Of a stretch of DNA of 64,000 nt, positions 46,464 through 55,466 are shown in pieces. Within the stretch, counting starts at the first letter, position 1; every line of letters begins with the position of its first letter. The position numbers and the translations under genes are program-made. Source of the DNA: Anaerolineales bacterium (lineage in GTDB: Bacteria; Chloroflexota; Anaerolineae; 4572-78; J111); assembly GCA_015075405.1 (NCBI GenBank), contig JABTUK010000002.1:1054001-1118000 (forward strand). The letters run 5' to 3'. The notes below the pieces were generated by a model. That model was given only the letters and a program-made list of their open reading frames with translations, ran no database searches and had not been told where the DNA came from.

Positions 46464-46548
46464 GAAATTGGGATCCATTGAGTTTATCTAACTTTATGTA
46501 TAGTATATTACCATAGTTAGATATTTCGTGCAAGGCCATCCTTTAAAG

Positions 46549-47628
46549 TTAAAGGTTCAAGACCGGCTCTTTGGGCGCAGCGGTTAAAATTTCCAGGCCG
46601 TTAGGTCGCACCCAGGCCATATCCTCAATTCGCACCCCGCCCCAGCCAGGGATATAGATGCCCGGTTCAATTGTCATAATCGCCCCCACCGGCACTTCAT
46701 GCGGATAGGTGAAACTAAAGCGCGGCCCTTCATGAATGGCTAACCCCACCCCATGCCCCAGGCCGTGCCCAAAATAATCGCCAAAACCGGCCTCGGCAAT
46801 AACATCGCGGGCCAATTTGTCAATCTGCTCGCCGGTCATACCGACTCTGGCCCCATCCTCGGCCATTTCTTGGGCCTTCAAAACGGTATACCACACTTCC
46901 AAATATTTGGTATCGGCCGGCTCGCCCAGGCAAACGGTTCGAGTTAAATCCGAACAATATCCCTCGACAATACAGCCAAAGTCCATTGTAATCGGTTCCC
47001 CGGCTTGCAGCACCCGCTCGGTGGGCCGGGCGTGGGGCATGGCCGAATTGGGGCCGGAAGCCACAATCGGCTCAAAAGAAACGGCATCGGCGCCGTGGGT
47101 GCGCATGTAACTTTCAATTTCCCAGGCCACCTGGCGCTCGGTCATGCCCGGCTTCATCCATTGGGTCACATGGACAAGGGCCTCATCAGCCACAGCTATG
47201 GCCTTTCTGATGCTGGCTACTTCCGTCTGGTCCTTCCGCATGCGCAGCACTTCGACAAAACCCTCGGTGTCCACCAATACCAGCCGGCCCTTTAAAGCGC
47301 GTTCCCAACTGTTTAAAGTGGACACGTTGATATGGCCTGGTTCAAAACCCACCCGCCGAGCGCCCAACTCAAACTGGCGCAGTGTTTCCAGCATGTTGCC
47401 GACAAAATCATAACCCGCCTCGATCAACTCCCAATCGGGACACTGCTGGCGCACCTGCTCGTAATAGCGCGAGTCGGTGGCTACCGCCTGTCGCTCCGGG
47501 GTAATAATCAAAATCCCCGAACTGCCGGTAAAACCCGACAAATAGCGCCGGTTTTCGGGTTGAGTGACCAGAAAGCCATCAATTTTCTGCTCGGCCATCA
47601 GTTGGCGAAATTTTTCTAAACGGGTCAT
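46549..47628 (-). CDS. M24-family Xaa-Pro dipeptidase/aminopeptidase
   Basis: 359 aa. A creatinase-N domain (residues 1-130, LMAEQKIDGFLVTQPENRRY) precedes the pita-bread fold. Metal ligands are MDFGCIVEGYCSDLTR (two Asp), GHGLGHGVGLAIHEGP (His), TIEPGIYIPGWGGVRIED (two Glu). It is the PepQ/YpdF type that cleaves Xaa-Pro bonds in the cytosol. IS copy C is inserted 33 bp upstream of the start and may have replaced the native promoter. Confidence 0.92.
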   Translation of the reverse strand: MTRLEKFRQLMAEQKIDGFLVTQPENRRYLSGFTGSSGILIITPERQAVATDSRYYEQVRQQCPDWELIEAGYDFVGNMLETLRQFELGARRVGFEPGHINVSTLNSWERALKGRLVLVDTEGFVEVLRMRKDQTEVASIRKAIAVADEALVHVTQWMKPGMTERQVAWEIESYMRTHGADAVSFEPIVASGPNSAMPHARPTERVLQAGEPITMDFGCIVEGYCSDLTRTVCLGEPADTKYLEVWYTVLKAQEMAEDGARVGMTGEQIDKLARDVIAEAGFGDYFGHGLGHGVGLAIHEGPRFSFTYPHEVPVGAIMTIEPGIYIPGWGGVRIEDMAWVRPNGLEILTAAPKEPVLNL

Positions 47629-47661
47629 GCTTGCTCCTCGAAAATAGAGATTGGAGATTAG

Positions 47662-49314
47662 GGGATGGTTCAGAAATAGGTTGACACATTAACAACAGAA
47701 TAGGTTTACAGGAGCCACCTTTTCAGGCAAGATAAGGGTTACGAGACCACATCAAACCTGAAAGAAGGAGGCTCCTAATGGCACAGTATCGCATAGCTGG
47801 GTTGGATTTGTCAACCCGGATGCAAATCACGGTCGAGATGGTGTTGAGCGCCCACGAACGTGGGTGGGGGCGAGCCAGCCAATTGGCGCAAGACTATGGG
47901 GTATCCCGGACGCTGTTGTACGAGTGGCGCCATAAAGCGATGCAGAGCTTGCAAGAAACCTTGCAGCCGCATGACCCCGGACCCTGTCCGCTCAAACAAA
48001 GCCTGGACATCAGTTCCAGTTTCATCCAGCGGGCCATAGCGCTGTGGCCGATGCTAACCGGGAGCGTACGAGGGATCCAAACCGGGCTGGAACTGCTGTT
48101 GGGGGTGGAGCGGTCGGTCGGCTACATCAGCCAGACGCTTCAGGCGGCGGGTCAGCAGGCCGCGGTCTATAATCAAGCCGTGGTGATCCCGGTGCCGATT
48201 CTGGGTGAGGCCGACGAAATCTTTCAAGGCCGGCAACCGTGTCTGACCGTGGTGGACGGGCGGTCCTTCCTGGTGCTGAACTTGACCCCAGCGGAGCACC
48301 GCGATGGGACGACCTGGGGGCTGACTTACCTGGATTTGGTCGAACGGGGCATCCAGTTCCAGGACCTGGCCTGTGACGGGGGCACCGGACTGCGGGCGGG
48401 GGTGCGGGAAGCCAAACTGGCCCTACCCTTGCGGCCCGACCTGTTTCACCTGCTGCAAGAAGCTCATCGCCTGAGCCGACGGCTGGAAGGCGCCGCCTAC
48501 CGGGCCATCGACACCGCCGAACGGGCGCGTCGAGCCGAGTTGCAAGCGCGAGGACTGATCCGGCGGCGGGGGCGGCGGCTCACCAGCAAGGTCCCCTTGG
48601 CTCAGGCTCAGGTCGAGGCCACCCAAGCCATCACCACCTTCGACACCTGGTCGTGGCTGCTGGCGGAAGTGCGGCAGGCTTTGGAACCTCTCACCCCCAG
48701 CCATCAACTGGTCGCCGTCGCCACAACCAAAGCCACCCTGGAAACGGCTATCACCCTGCTCAAGGAATTGGGCCAGGCAGACATTACCACCTTCGCCGAC
48801 GATCTTCAGCAGAAGTTACCCGAACTGCTGGCCCCGTTGGCGTGGCTGGAGCAACACCTGACCCCGCTGCTCAAGAACTTGGCGGCTGACACCCAAGCTT
48901 TTGTCCTGTGGACCTGGCAACACCGCCACACCTTGAACTTGAACCTTGAGACTGACCTGCCCGCAGCCCTCCGCTCTATCGTGCCGCTCGTCTGGGAGAC
49001 CCTGGGCCTCTTCCACCGCTCCTCCAGCTTGGCCGAGTCCCTGCACAGTTGGCTGCGCCCCCACTTACAGACTCACCGGGGCATGCCCCAATGGTTACTA
49101 CCCTTGCTCCAACTCTTCTGGAACCACCACCAGTTTGAACGGGGCAAGCGCAGCGGCTCTAGCCCCCTGGAGTTGGCTGGTGTGTCGGATGCTCTTTCTC
49201 TTGCGGAGGTGTTAGACCAGTTGTTCCCACCCACGACGGCTACCCAGCCAGGATAATTTATTTTTTAAGGTACCAAAAGTGTCAACCTATTTCAGCCCGT
49301 AATTGAACCATCCC
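47662..49314 (+). mobile_element. Insertion sequence, copy C (1653 bp, intact)
   Basis: Left end GGGATGGTTCAGAAATAGGT (then TGACAC); right end, reversed, GGGATGGTTCA-ATTACGGGCT-GAAATAGGTTGACAC. Target duplication GAGATTAG at 47654-47661 and 49315-49322, within an AGATTGGAGATTA-type repeat. It is the likely active reference copy of the family. Confidence 0.95.
47778..49256 (+). CDS. DDE-type transposase of IS copy C (DUF6399-like)
   Basis: 492 aa, uninterrupted. HTH ASQLAQDYGVSRTLLYEWR; core GEADEIFQGRQPCLTVVDGR, FQDLACDGGTGLRAGVREAK; C-terminal FHRSSSLAESLHSWLRPHLQ and LFWNHHQFERGKRS. Near-identical to the broken copy B, but clearly diverged from copy A, especially at the N-terminus (AQYRIAGLDLSTRMQ versus AAYRVPEFTLEQRTE). 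AGAAGGAGG lies 6 bp before the ATG. Confidence 0.88.
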   Translation: MAQYRIAGLDLSTRMQITVEMVLSAHERGWGRASQLAQDYGVSRTLLYEWRHKAMQSLQETLQPHDPGPCPLKQSLDISSSFIQRAIALWPMLTGSVRGIQTGLELLLGVERSVGYISQTLQAAGQQAAVYNQAVVIPVPILGEADEIFQGRQPCLTVVDGRSFLVLNLTPAEHRDGTTWGLTYLDLVERGIQFQDLACDGGTGLRAGVREAKLALPLRPDLFHLLQEAHRLSRRLEGAAYRAIDTAERARRAELQARGLIRRRGRRLTSKVPLAQAQVEATQAITTFDTWSWLLAEVRQALEPLTPSHQLVAVATTKATLETAITLLKELGQADITTFADDLQQKLPELLAPLAWLEQHLTPLLKNLAADTQAFVLWTWQHRHTLNLNLETDLPAALRSIVPLVWETLGLFHRSSSLAESLHSWLRPHLQTHRGMPQWLLPLLQLFWNHHQFERGKRSGSSPLELAGVSDALSLAEVLDQLFPPTTATQPG

Positions 49315-49364
49315 GAGATTAGAGATTGGATTCAAGGGTCAGTTATCAGTGATCGGTGACCAGT

Positions 49365-49403
49365 GATTACTGATTACTGATTACTGATTACTGATTACTG
49401 ATT
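49365..49403. repeat. GATTACT heptamer tandem repeat
   Basis: About 5.5 perfect copies of GATTACT, preceded by CAGTTATCAGTGATCGGTGA, which can pair with it. It runs directly into the topA stop codon (49402-49404). Confidence 0.92.
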
Positions 49404-51810
49404 AAGCCACTGCCAATTCCGGCTGGGGAACGGGCGACTCCTGAACCGCGCCGGGCAGGTGGTTCAGTTCAAACTGTTCTTCGCAGTTTAAACATTGCGC
49501 CCAGTTGCGGTTTTTCTGCACCAGCAAACCCTGGCAGTTGGGGCAGGGTTGGGGCAGGGGCCGTTTCCAGCTACTCCATTCACATTCGGGATAGTTGGCG
49601 CAGCCGTAAAACACCCGGCCCTTTTTGGTGCGCCGCTCGACCAGCTCCCCGCCGTCGTTGGGGCAGGCAATGCCCAGCTTGACCAGATGGGGCTTGGCGT
49701 TGCGGCATTCCGGGAAGTTGGAACAGGCTTCAAACTTGCCAAAGCGGCCAAATTTCAAAACCATCGGATGGCCGCACTTTTCGCACAGTTCGCCGGTGGG
49801 CTGATCTTCAATCTCCACTTCGGGCATGTGGGTTTCGGCATAGGCGACCGCTTTGGCAAAAGGATCGTAAAATTCGTGCAGCACGGGCGTCAGCTCCATC
49901 TCGCCGCTGGCAATCCGGTCGAGATCATCTTCCATCTGGGCGGTAAATTCCACGTTGACAATATCGGGAAAATATTCCACCAGCAGTTCGTTGACCACCT
50001 CGCCGAGTTCAGTGGGGTAGAGCCGTTTATCCACCGTTTCTACATAGCCGCGCTGCTGGATGGTGGTGATGATCGGCGCATAGGTGCTGGGCCGGCCAAT
50101 ACCATACTCTTCCAGAGTTTTGACCAGCGTCGCCTCGGTGTAACGAGGGGGCGGCTGGGTAAAGTGCTGTTCCGGCAGCAGCTTGAGCAGCTCGACCTTT
50201 TCGCCTTCGCTCAACTCCGGCAGAAGTACACCTTCGCTGGCATCCGGCGTCGCATCTTCGTCGAGCGTCTCCTCATAAACCATCAGAAATCCTTTGAAGC
50301 GCACCCGTGAGCCGCTGGCTTGCAAGCGATAAGGCCACTCCTCATCCTGGGCCGGCGGTGCGGACGGAGTCGCTCCGACGCCCACCGTCATAGTGTCATA
50401 GACCGCATTTGCCATCTGGCTAGAGACAAAACGCTGCCAGATCAGGGTGTAGAGGCGTTCCTGATCCCGGCTGAGAAAAGCCTTGATTCTATGCGGCTCC
50501 CGCCAAACGCTGGTCGGGCGGACAGCTTCGTGAGCTTCCTGCGCCCCTTTGCTCTTGGTTTTATAAACGGGCGGCTCTTCCGGCAGCAACTCCTGACCGT
50601 AACGCTGGCCGATAAAATCACGGGCCTCGTTTTGGGCCTGCTGCGACACGTTGGTACTGTCGGTTCGCATGTAGGTAATCAACCCAATCGTGCCCTCCCC
50701 ATCCAGTTCGATGCCCTCATAAAGTTGTTGGGCAATACTCATGGTTTTGCGCGCCCCAAAGCCCAACCGGCGCGAGGCTTCCTGTTGCAAAGTGCTGGTG
50801 GTAAAAGGCGCCGCCGGCCTGCGCCGCCGCTCGCTTTTCTTGACCTCGATGACAGTGTAGCTCGATTTTTCCAGGTCGGCGACGATGGCCCCGGTCTCGG
50901 CCTCGTTGTTCAGCTCAACTTTTTCGCCTTGAACGCGGGCAAGTTTCGCCCTGAATTGGCGTTCTGCCAGCGGACTTTCGCTAACCTGGGCTAAATCCGC
51001 TTCGATTGACCAGTACTCAACCGGGTTGAAGTCGTCAATCTCGTGTTCCCGCTCGACAACCAGGCGCAGGGCCACACTTTGTACCCGGCCTGCGCTGGTG
51101 CGGCTGCGCACTTTGCGCCACAACAGGGGGCTAATTTGATAGCCCACCAGCCGGTCCAAAATGCGGCGGGCCTGTTGGGCGTTGACCCGCTTCATATCCA
51201 CCTGGCGCGGATGGGCAAAAGCCTCGGCCACAGCGTCTTTGGTGATTTCGTGGAAGACGACCCGTTTGGCCCGAGCCGCATCCATCTCCGTCGCTTCCAT
51301 CAGGTGCCAGGCGATGGCCTCGCCTTCGCGGTCGGGGTCGGTCGCCAGGTAGATTTCCGAGGCTTTATCGGCAGCGTTTTTTAGCTCTTTGACCACCGGC
51401 CGCTTTTCATTCGGCACGCGGTATTTGGGGGCAAAATCACGCTCGACATCCACCGCAAGCTGCGAGCGCAGCAAATCGCGCACGTGCCCCACCGAAGCCT
51501 TGACGGTGTAACCGCTGCCCAAAAACTTACCCACCGTGCGGGCCTTGGCCGGCGATTCGACAATGACCAGTTTGCCGTGACGACGGGGCGTTTTGGCAAC
51601 TTTCTTTTTGTCTTTGCGGCTCACCTTTTCCGGCGGCGCCACATGCTCGTGGGCCGGAGTGCGGCCCATTTTGAACATCTTTGTTCCACACACCGGGCAG
51701 ACCCCACTGGTCCCCGGCGTGCCGTTAGCGGTATAAACCGCCTCCGGCTGTTTCATTTCTCTCTTTTCTTTGCATTTTACGCAATAGGCCATCACAGTTT
51801 CTTCACTCAT
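49402..51810 (-). CDS. topA: DNA topoisomerase I with N-terminal DUF5679 zinc ribbon
   Basis: 802 aa. Residues 7-50 form a Cys4 ribbon (AYCVKCKEKREMKQ, GVCPVCGTKMFKMG) like the stand-alone DUF5679 protein, fused in frame to the enzyme. The TOPRIM domain has LVIVESPAKARTVGKFLG and ATDPDREGEAIAWHL. The catalytic tyrosine is Tyr380 in GLITYMRTDSTNVS. C-terminal zinc fingers are CEKCGHPMVLKFGRFGKFEA, CPNDGGEL...CANYPEC and CPNCQGLL...CLNCEEQF. It relaxes negative supercoils. The start could also be Met7. Confidence 0.95.
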   Translation of the reverse strand: MSEETVMAYCVKCKEKREMKQPEAVYTANGTPGTSGVCPVCGTKMFKMGRTPAHEHVAPPEKVSRKDKKKVAKTPRRHGKLVIVESPAKARTVGKFLGSGYTVKASVGHVRDLLRSQLAVDVERDFAPKYRVPNEKRPVVKELKNAADKASEIYLATDPDREGEAIAWHLMEATEMDAARAKRVVFHEITKDAVAEAFAHPRQVDMKRVNAQQARRILDRLVGYQISPLLWRKVRSRTSAGRVQSVALRLVVEREHEIDDFNPVEYWSIEADLAQVSESPLAERQFRAKLARVQGEKVELNNEAETGAIVADLEKSSYTVIEVKKSERRRRPAAPFTTSTLQQEASRRLGFGARKTMSIAQQLYEGIELDGEGTIGLITYMRTDSTNVSQQAQNEARDFIGQRYGQELLPEEPPVYKTKSKGAQEAHEAVRPTSVWREPHRIKAFLSRDQERLYTLIWQRFVSSQMANAVYDTMTVGVGATPSAPPAQDEEWPYRLQASGSRVRFKGFLMVYEETLDEDATPDASEGVLLPELSEGEKVELLKLLPEQHFTQPPPRYTEATLVKTLEEYGIGRPSTYAPIITTIQQRGYVETVDKRLYPTELGEVVNELLVEYFPDIVNVEFTAQMEDDLDRIASGEMELTPVLHEFYDPFAKAVAYAETHMPEVEIEDQPTGELCEKCGHPMVLKFGRFGKFEACSNFPECRNAKPHLVKLGIACPNDGGELVERRTKKGRVFYGCANYPECEWSSWKRPLPQPCPNCQGLLVQKNRNWAQCLNCEEQFELNHLPGAVQESPVPQPELAVA

Positions 51811-51853
51811 TCAAACAAATGCTCCCATTTTAACAAATCGCAAGCGGCTATCT

Positions 51854-51999
51854 TTAACTCAGCCAATTTTCCACTTTCAACCCGGTAATACGTTGGAAGT
51901 GTTTCATATTCTGTGTAACAAGAGTGCCCGTTCAGTAACTTTTGACGTTCCTTTGAACAAGGGCATCAACATATCCGTGTCGAGAATTGCCGGCCTCAT
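51854..51999 (-). pseudogene. VapC-type PIN toxin with internal deletion
   Basis: From ATG 51999: MRPAILDTDMLMPLFKGTSK, the PIN N-terminus with its first Asp. Within 60 bp the sequence switches frame to TLVTQNMKHFQRITGLKVEN-WLS-stop, the PIN C-terminus. Roughly 80-90 central codons are missing, including most catalytic acids. The 146-nt length is not a multiple of three. The start overlaps the upstream antitoxin stop as TGATG. Confidence 0.8.
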
Positions 52000-52268
52000 C
52001 ACTCCGCCTCTTCCTCATTAGTTTCAAAGCTGCAGTTGGCAAAGTAATTTACCCGCTCTTCAAAAATGGTCTCAAAGACACGATCTTCTTCGGGGGTAAA
52101 ATCGGCCCACATCCCGATAAATCGTTCCAGGTTGTCTTCGCCAACAGGCGGAGTCTCCTCCACAACAGGTTCCAAAAAAGTTACCACCACTCGATACTGC
52201 TTTTCGAGTTGCACCGGCTCCAACAGCCGGACTACCTGACCGTCATAAACTCCGTGTACAGCTAACAT
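51999..52268 (-). CDS. Antitoxin-like small protein (orphaned VapB-type)
   Basis: 89 aa. MLAVHGVYDGQVVRLLEPVQ with a following YRVVVTFLEPV strand resembles the beta-barrel N-terminus of DUF104/DUF2281-like antitoxins. The acidic C-terminal tail (NLERFIGMWADFTPEEDRVF) could wrap a PIN toxin. The toxin downstream is deleted, so the antitoxin is orphaned. It sits between the mannose-1-P guanylyltransferase and topA genes. Confidence 0.65.
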   Translation of the reverse strand: MLAVHGVYDGQVVRLLEPVQLEKQYRVVVTFLEPVVEETPPVGEDNLERFIGMWADFTPEEDRVFETIFEERVNYFANCSFETNEEEAE

Positions 52269-52277
52269 AATTTCACC

Positions 52278-53339
52278 TCATAACAACTCATTCCGCCCCT
52301 GCGCCTTCAACCACTCGACCACCTTCTTAATATCCTGCACCTTATCCCTGGCGCAGACCAGCAGCGCGTCGCCGCTGTCAACGATGACCACATCTTCCAG
52401 GCCAATCGTAGCGATGAGGCGGCCATTGCCCTGCACTAACGTTCCTGTTGTGCCAATAGCCAGATGTTCAGCCTCAAGCGCGACATTGCCGTTTTCATCC
52501 TTTTGATTAATCTCATGGATGGCGGCCCAACTGCCGACATCATTCCAGCCAATGTTGACCGGCGCCACGGCGACTTTGGCCGCTTTTTCCATAACTCCCA
52601 CGTCAATACTCTCTCCCTGAATTTGCTGCCAGATGGCATCAATGGCCTGGCCAGCGGCCATGGCCTGCTCCATCTGGCCGAGCTGCTCGTAAAACTCCGG
52701 CATATATTGACGAAAACAGTCGAGTAAGGTAGAAAGCTGCCAGATGAAAATGCCGCTGTTCCAATAATACTCCCCACTGGCTACAAACCTTTCCGCCGTC
52801 GCCAAATCCGGTTTCTCTAAAAACTGGGAGACTTCATAGACCGTATGCCGGTTGTAGTCCCCCAATTCAGCCCCGCGTTTGATATAGCCGTAGCCGGTTT
52901 CCGGCTTGTCCGGGGTAATGCCCAGCGTAACCAGATAGCCCTCTTGAGCCACTTCCGCCGCCGCCAGCAGCGCCTGGCGAAAGCCTTCTTCGTCGGCAAT
53001 AAAATGGTCGGCGTGCAGCGAAGCCATGACCGCATTGGGGTCGAGCTGGCGCATACGGGCCGCCGCCAGACCGATGCAGGGCGCGGTATTTTTGCCGCTG
53101 GGTTCTTCCACAATATTCTCAGCCGGTATGCCGGGAATCTGCGCCCGAATCAAAGGGGCGTACTCTCGATTAGTGGCGATAAAGATATGCTCCAGCGGCA
53201 CAATCGGCAAAACCCGTTTAACCGTGGCCTGCATCATGGTATCGCCCCCGGTCAGGGCTAAGAGTTGTTTGGGCAAAGCGGCGCGGCTGCGCGGCCACAA
53301 GCGCGTACCGGCTCCGCCGGCGAGAATCAGTGCGAACAT
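52278..53339 (-). CDS. Mannose-1-phosphate guanylyltransferase
   Basis: 353 aa. ALILAGGAGTRLWPRSRAAL-PKQLLAL is the nucleotide-binding signature. HADHFI and TGYGYIKRGAELG followed by VSQFLEKPDLATAERFV complete the GMP domain. There is no phosphomannose-isomerase domain, so it is the short ManC/RfbM form. It makes GDP-mannose for the glycan genes elsewhere in the window. The ATG is followed immediately by the core. Confidence 0.93.
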   Translation of the reverse strand: MFALILAGGAGTRLWPRSRAALPKQLLALTGGDTMMQATVKRVLPIVPLEHIFIATNREYAPLIRAQIPGIPAENIVEEPSGKNTAPCIGLAAARMRQLDPNAVMASLHADHFIADEEGFRQALLAAAEVAQEGYLVTLGITPDKPETGYGYIKRGAELGDYNRHTVYEVSQFLEKPDLATAERFVASGEYYWNSGIFIWQLSTLLDCFRQYMPEFYEQLGQMEQAMAAGQAIDAIWQQIQGESIDVGVMEKAAKVAVAPVNIGWNDVGSWAAIHEINQKDENGNVALEAEHLAIGTTGTLVQGNGRLIATIGLEDVVIVDSGDALLVCARDKVQDIKKVVEWLKAQGRNELL

Positions 53340-53428
53340 GGGGACTCCTGTCGTTATTGATAGATATGGAATTGTGGAAAGGAAATCAAGGATTTGAGGG
53401 AACTGAAGGAACTAAAGGAGTTACCCCC

Positions 53429-53533
53429 TTAGTAAACATCTAAAATTTACTTCCCGTTTTGAGTTCCTATGAGTTCCCTTAGTTCCCTGGGAACTCGTAG
53501 GAACTTGGGGGAACTTATTTTTGGACAATCACT
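53429..53533 (-). repeat. 108-bp-type hairpin repeat, copy 3 (inverted)
   Basis: Arms GTTCCTATGAGTTCCC (53463-53478) and GGGAACTCGTAGGAAC (53489-53504), one mismatch, loop 53479-53488. Read in the element's own orientation the loop is AGGGAACTAA, as in copy 1. Extra GGAACTAAAGG-type units flank it on both sides. It lies between dprA and the guanylyltransferase. Confidence 0.9.
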
Positions 53534-53566
53534 TAGTTCCCTTAGTTCCCTCGGTTCCCTTTTTCA

Positions 53567-54679
53567 CTACTCTGCCACGTATTGAGCGCCAACCTCACGG
53601 GCAATGACATAATGCATGCCCCCAACCTGCCGCACCATCCCTTTCAACTCCATCAAGGTTAGGGCGCTGGCTATTTCCGAGGCGCTCAGGCCGGTAGCCT
53701 GGCCCAAATCATCCACGTGCAGTGGGTCGGTGGAAAGCTGTTTTAACAATTGCGCTTCCAGCTCATTTTCTGGAATCACAGCCCTGGCTTCGACATGCTG
53801 GGAAACCATGGTCAAATCGAGTTCCTCCAGAATGTCGTTGACTTGAGTTACCAGCTTGGCTCCATTCTGGATCAAAAAATTGGGCCCGGAACCGCTTTTG
53901 CGCAAAATACTGCCCGGTACGGCAAACACCTCGCGGCCCTGCTCCAGGGCATAATCGGCGGTGATGCGCGCGCCGCTCTGGGTGGTACCCTCGACAAACA
54001 GAACCCCCAGGCTCAAGCCGCTAATAATCCGGTTGCGCCGGGGAAAATTGCCGCTTTCCGGGTTAGTCCCCAGCGGATATTCCGAGACCAGCGCGCCCTG
54101 CTCGATAATCGCCTGGCCCAATTTTTTATTTTCAGCCGGATAAATAATGTCTACCCCGCAGCCCAACACGGCAATCGTCCGGCCGCCGGCCTGAATAGCG
54201 GTTTGATGCGCTTCGGTGTCAATACCGTAAGCCAGACCGCTGACCACGGTGATCCCGTTTTTGGCTAATCCATTGACGAGCAGTTGGGTACATTCCTTAC
54301 CATAGGCTGTGGCCTGGCGCGTGCCAACCACCGCCACCGCCCACTCATCCTGCGGTAATAAGCTGCCGCGCACGTACAGAGCCAAAGGCGCGTCGGGAAT
54401 AGTTCGCAAGAGCGGAGGGTAATCCGGGCTGTCCCAGGTAAAAACGACGATATTATGCTTTTTTAGCTTCTCTACTTCGGCTTCCAGGTCGAGCTGATTT
54501 CTAACCTTGGCCAAACTCTCCACCGAGCGTTTATCCAGGCCAATGGCCCGCAGTTCGCCGGGGTCGGCCTGCCAGGCCGCGGCCACATCGCCAAAATAGT
54601 CCAGCAACGAACGCAGCCGGGCCGGGCCAATTCCCGGCACTTTGCTAAAGCCAATCCAATAGCCAAGATTGTCTGTCAC
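53567..54679 (-). CDS. dprA: DNA-processing protein DprA
   Basis: 370 aa. Helix-hairpin-helix at residues 5-60 (KVPGIGPARLRSLLDYFG), Rossmann-like ssDNA-binding core (VVGTRQATAYGKECTQLLVN, VSGLAYGIDTEAHQTAIQAG, GCGVDIIYPAENKKL, GTNPESGNFPRRNRIISGLS). A winged-helix domain ends the protein (LLKQLSTDPLHVDDLGQATG). It loads RecA on incoming single strands during transformation. In many bacteria dprA is next to topA; here a guanylyltransferase, an antitoxin remnant and a repeat separate them. Confidence 0.95.
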   Translation of the reverse strand: MTDNLGYWIGFSKVPGIGPARLRSLLDYFGDVAAAWQADPGELRAIGLDKRSVESLAKVRNQLDLEAEVEKLKKHNIVVFTWDSPDYPPLLRTIPDAPLALYVRGSLLPQDEWAVAVVGTRQATAYGKECTQLLVNGLAKNGITVVSGLAYGIDTEAHQTAIQAGGRTIAVLGCGVDIIYPAENKKLGQAIIEQGALVSEYPLGTNPESGNFPRRNRIISGLSLGVLFVEGTTQSGARITADYALEQGREVFAVPGSILRKSGSGPNFLIQNGAKLVTQVNDILEELDLTMVSQHVEARAVIPENELEAQLLKQLSTDPLHVDDLGQATGLSASEIASALTLMELKGMVRQVGGMHYVIAREVGAQYVAE

Positions 54680-54821
54680 TGAATTTTCACCCTGGGTCCA
54701 ATTAATCTCTCACCGGATTGAAAGTATCCCCAGACAAGAGGCAACAATCGCTGGTTAGCATACCACGATGGTAAAGCAATTGTCAAGGGGTTTTCCGATA
54801 GGAGTATTGCCGCAAAGAACT

Positions 54822-54850
54822 AAAAAAGGAACACCACCCGGCGTTCCTTT
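54822..54850 (-). terminator. Intrinsic terminator after rimM
   Basis: On the minus strand AAAGGAACGCC-GGGT-GGTGTTCCTTTTTT (one mismatch in the stem, T tail). It closes the ffh-rpsP-khpA-rimM operon. Confidence 0.75.
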
Positions 54851-54890
54851 CCTCAGTAATCAGACTACTATAGCAAATGTCAAGCCAATG

Positions 54891-55466
54891 TCAAATCAAC
54901 CCCTCGATGAGATGGACCTTCATGACCCCCGCTTTCACGTCTATACCTTTGATAACATCGGGAATAGCCGGCAGCAAAATCTCCCGATCCTCCTGCTGGA
55001 CCACGTAGACGTTATTGGCCCCGGTTTCCATCACCTGGGTGATGGCGCCCAAAAACTCGCCTGCTGTTGACTCGACGCGCAGGCCAATCAGTTGATAGAG
55101 ATAGTACGACCCCTCTGGTAAGGGCACGGCCTCTTCAATGGGAACCTGGACAAACTGCCCTTTGAGCTTTTCAGCCTCGTTTCTATCAGTAACACCAGCC
55201 AGGGTGAGCAGCAAGTTTTGTTTGTGCCAGCGATACTTTTCCAGGCGATAAGGCGTTGCCTCAAATTCGTTACCCAGGTAAACCCATTCTGTTGTTTCAA
55301 AGCGCTCAGGAAAATCGGTCAGCAGCGTTACCGAAACTTCACCGCGCAACCCGTGGGCCCGAACAATGCGCCCGACAGCTAAATAGCGAAGTTCAGGTTG
55401 CCGCTCACCTGAACTTCCACTATTCCCCCCTGTGTTCTCTTGAGCCGGACCTTTTGGTCCGGTCAC
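54891..55466 (-). CDS. rimM: Ribosome maturation factor RimM
   Basis: 191 aa with a GTG start that directly abuts the khpA stop codon (no gap). After a 25-residue low-complexity leader (GPAQENTGGNSGSSGERQPE) comes YLAVGRIVRAHGLRGEVSVT, the RimM N-domain. The PRC-barrel part follows (YLYQLIGLRVESTAGEFLGA, GANNVYVVQQEDREILLPAI). It binds S19 and assists 30S head maturation. The leader may be an annotation artefact, but no better start is visible. Confidence 0.93.
   Translation of the reverse strand: MTGPKGPAQENTGGNSGSSGERQPELRYLAVGRIVRAHGLRGEVSVTLLTDFPERFETTEWVYLGNEFEATPYRLEKYRWHKQNLLLTLAGVTDRNEAEKLKGQFVQVPIEEAVPLPEGSYYLYQLIGLRVESTAGEFLGAITQVMETGANNVYVVQQEDREILLPAIPDVIKGIDVKAGVMKVHLIEGLI

Noticed and set aside
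49365..49403. Replication-origin iterons (GATTACT repeats)
   Set aside because: No DnaA boxes or dnaA/rep gene nearby; it fits the general heptamer-repeat load of this genome.
49495..50310. 271-codon plus-strand frame opposite topA
   Set aside because: Mirror frame of a certain gene; no recognisable domains.
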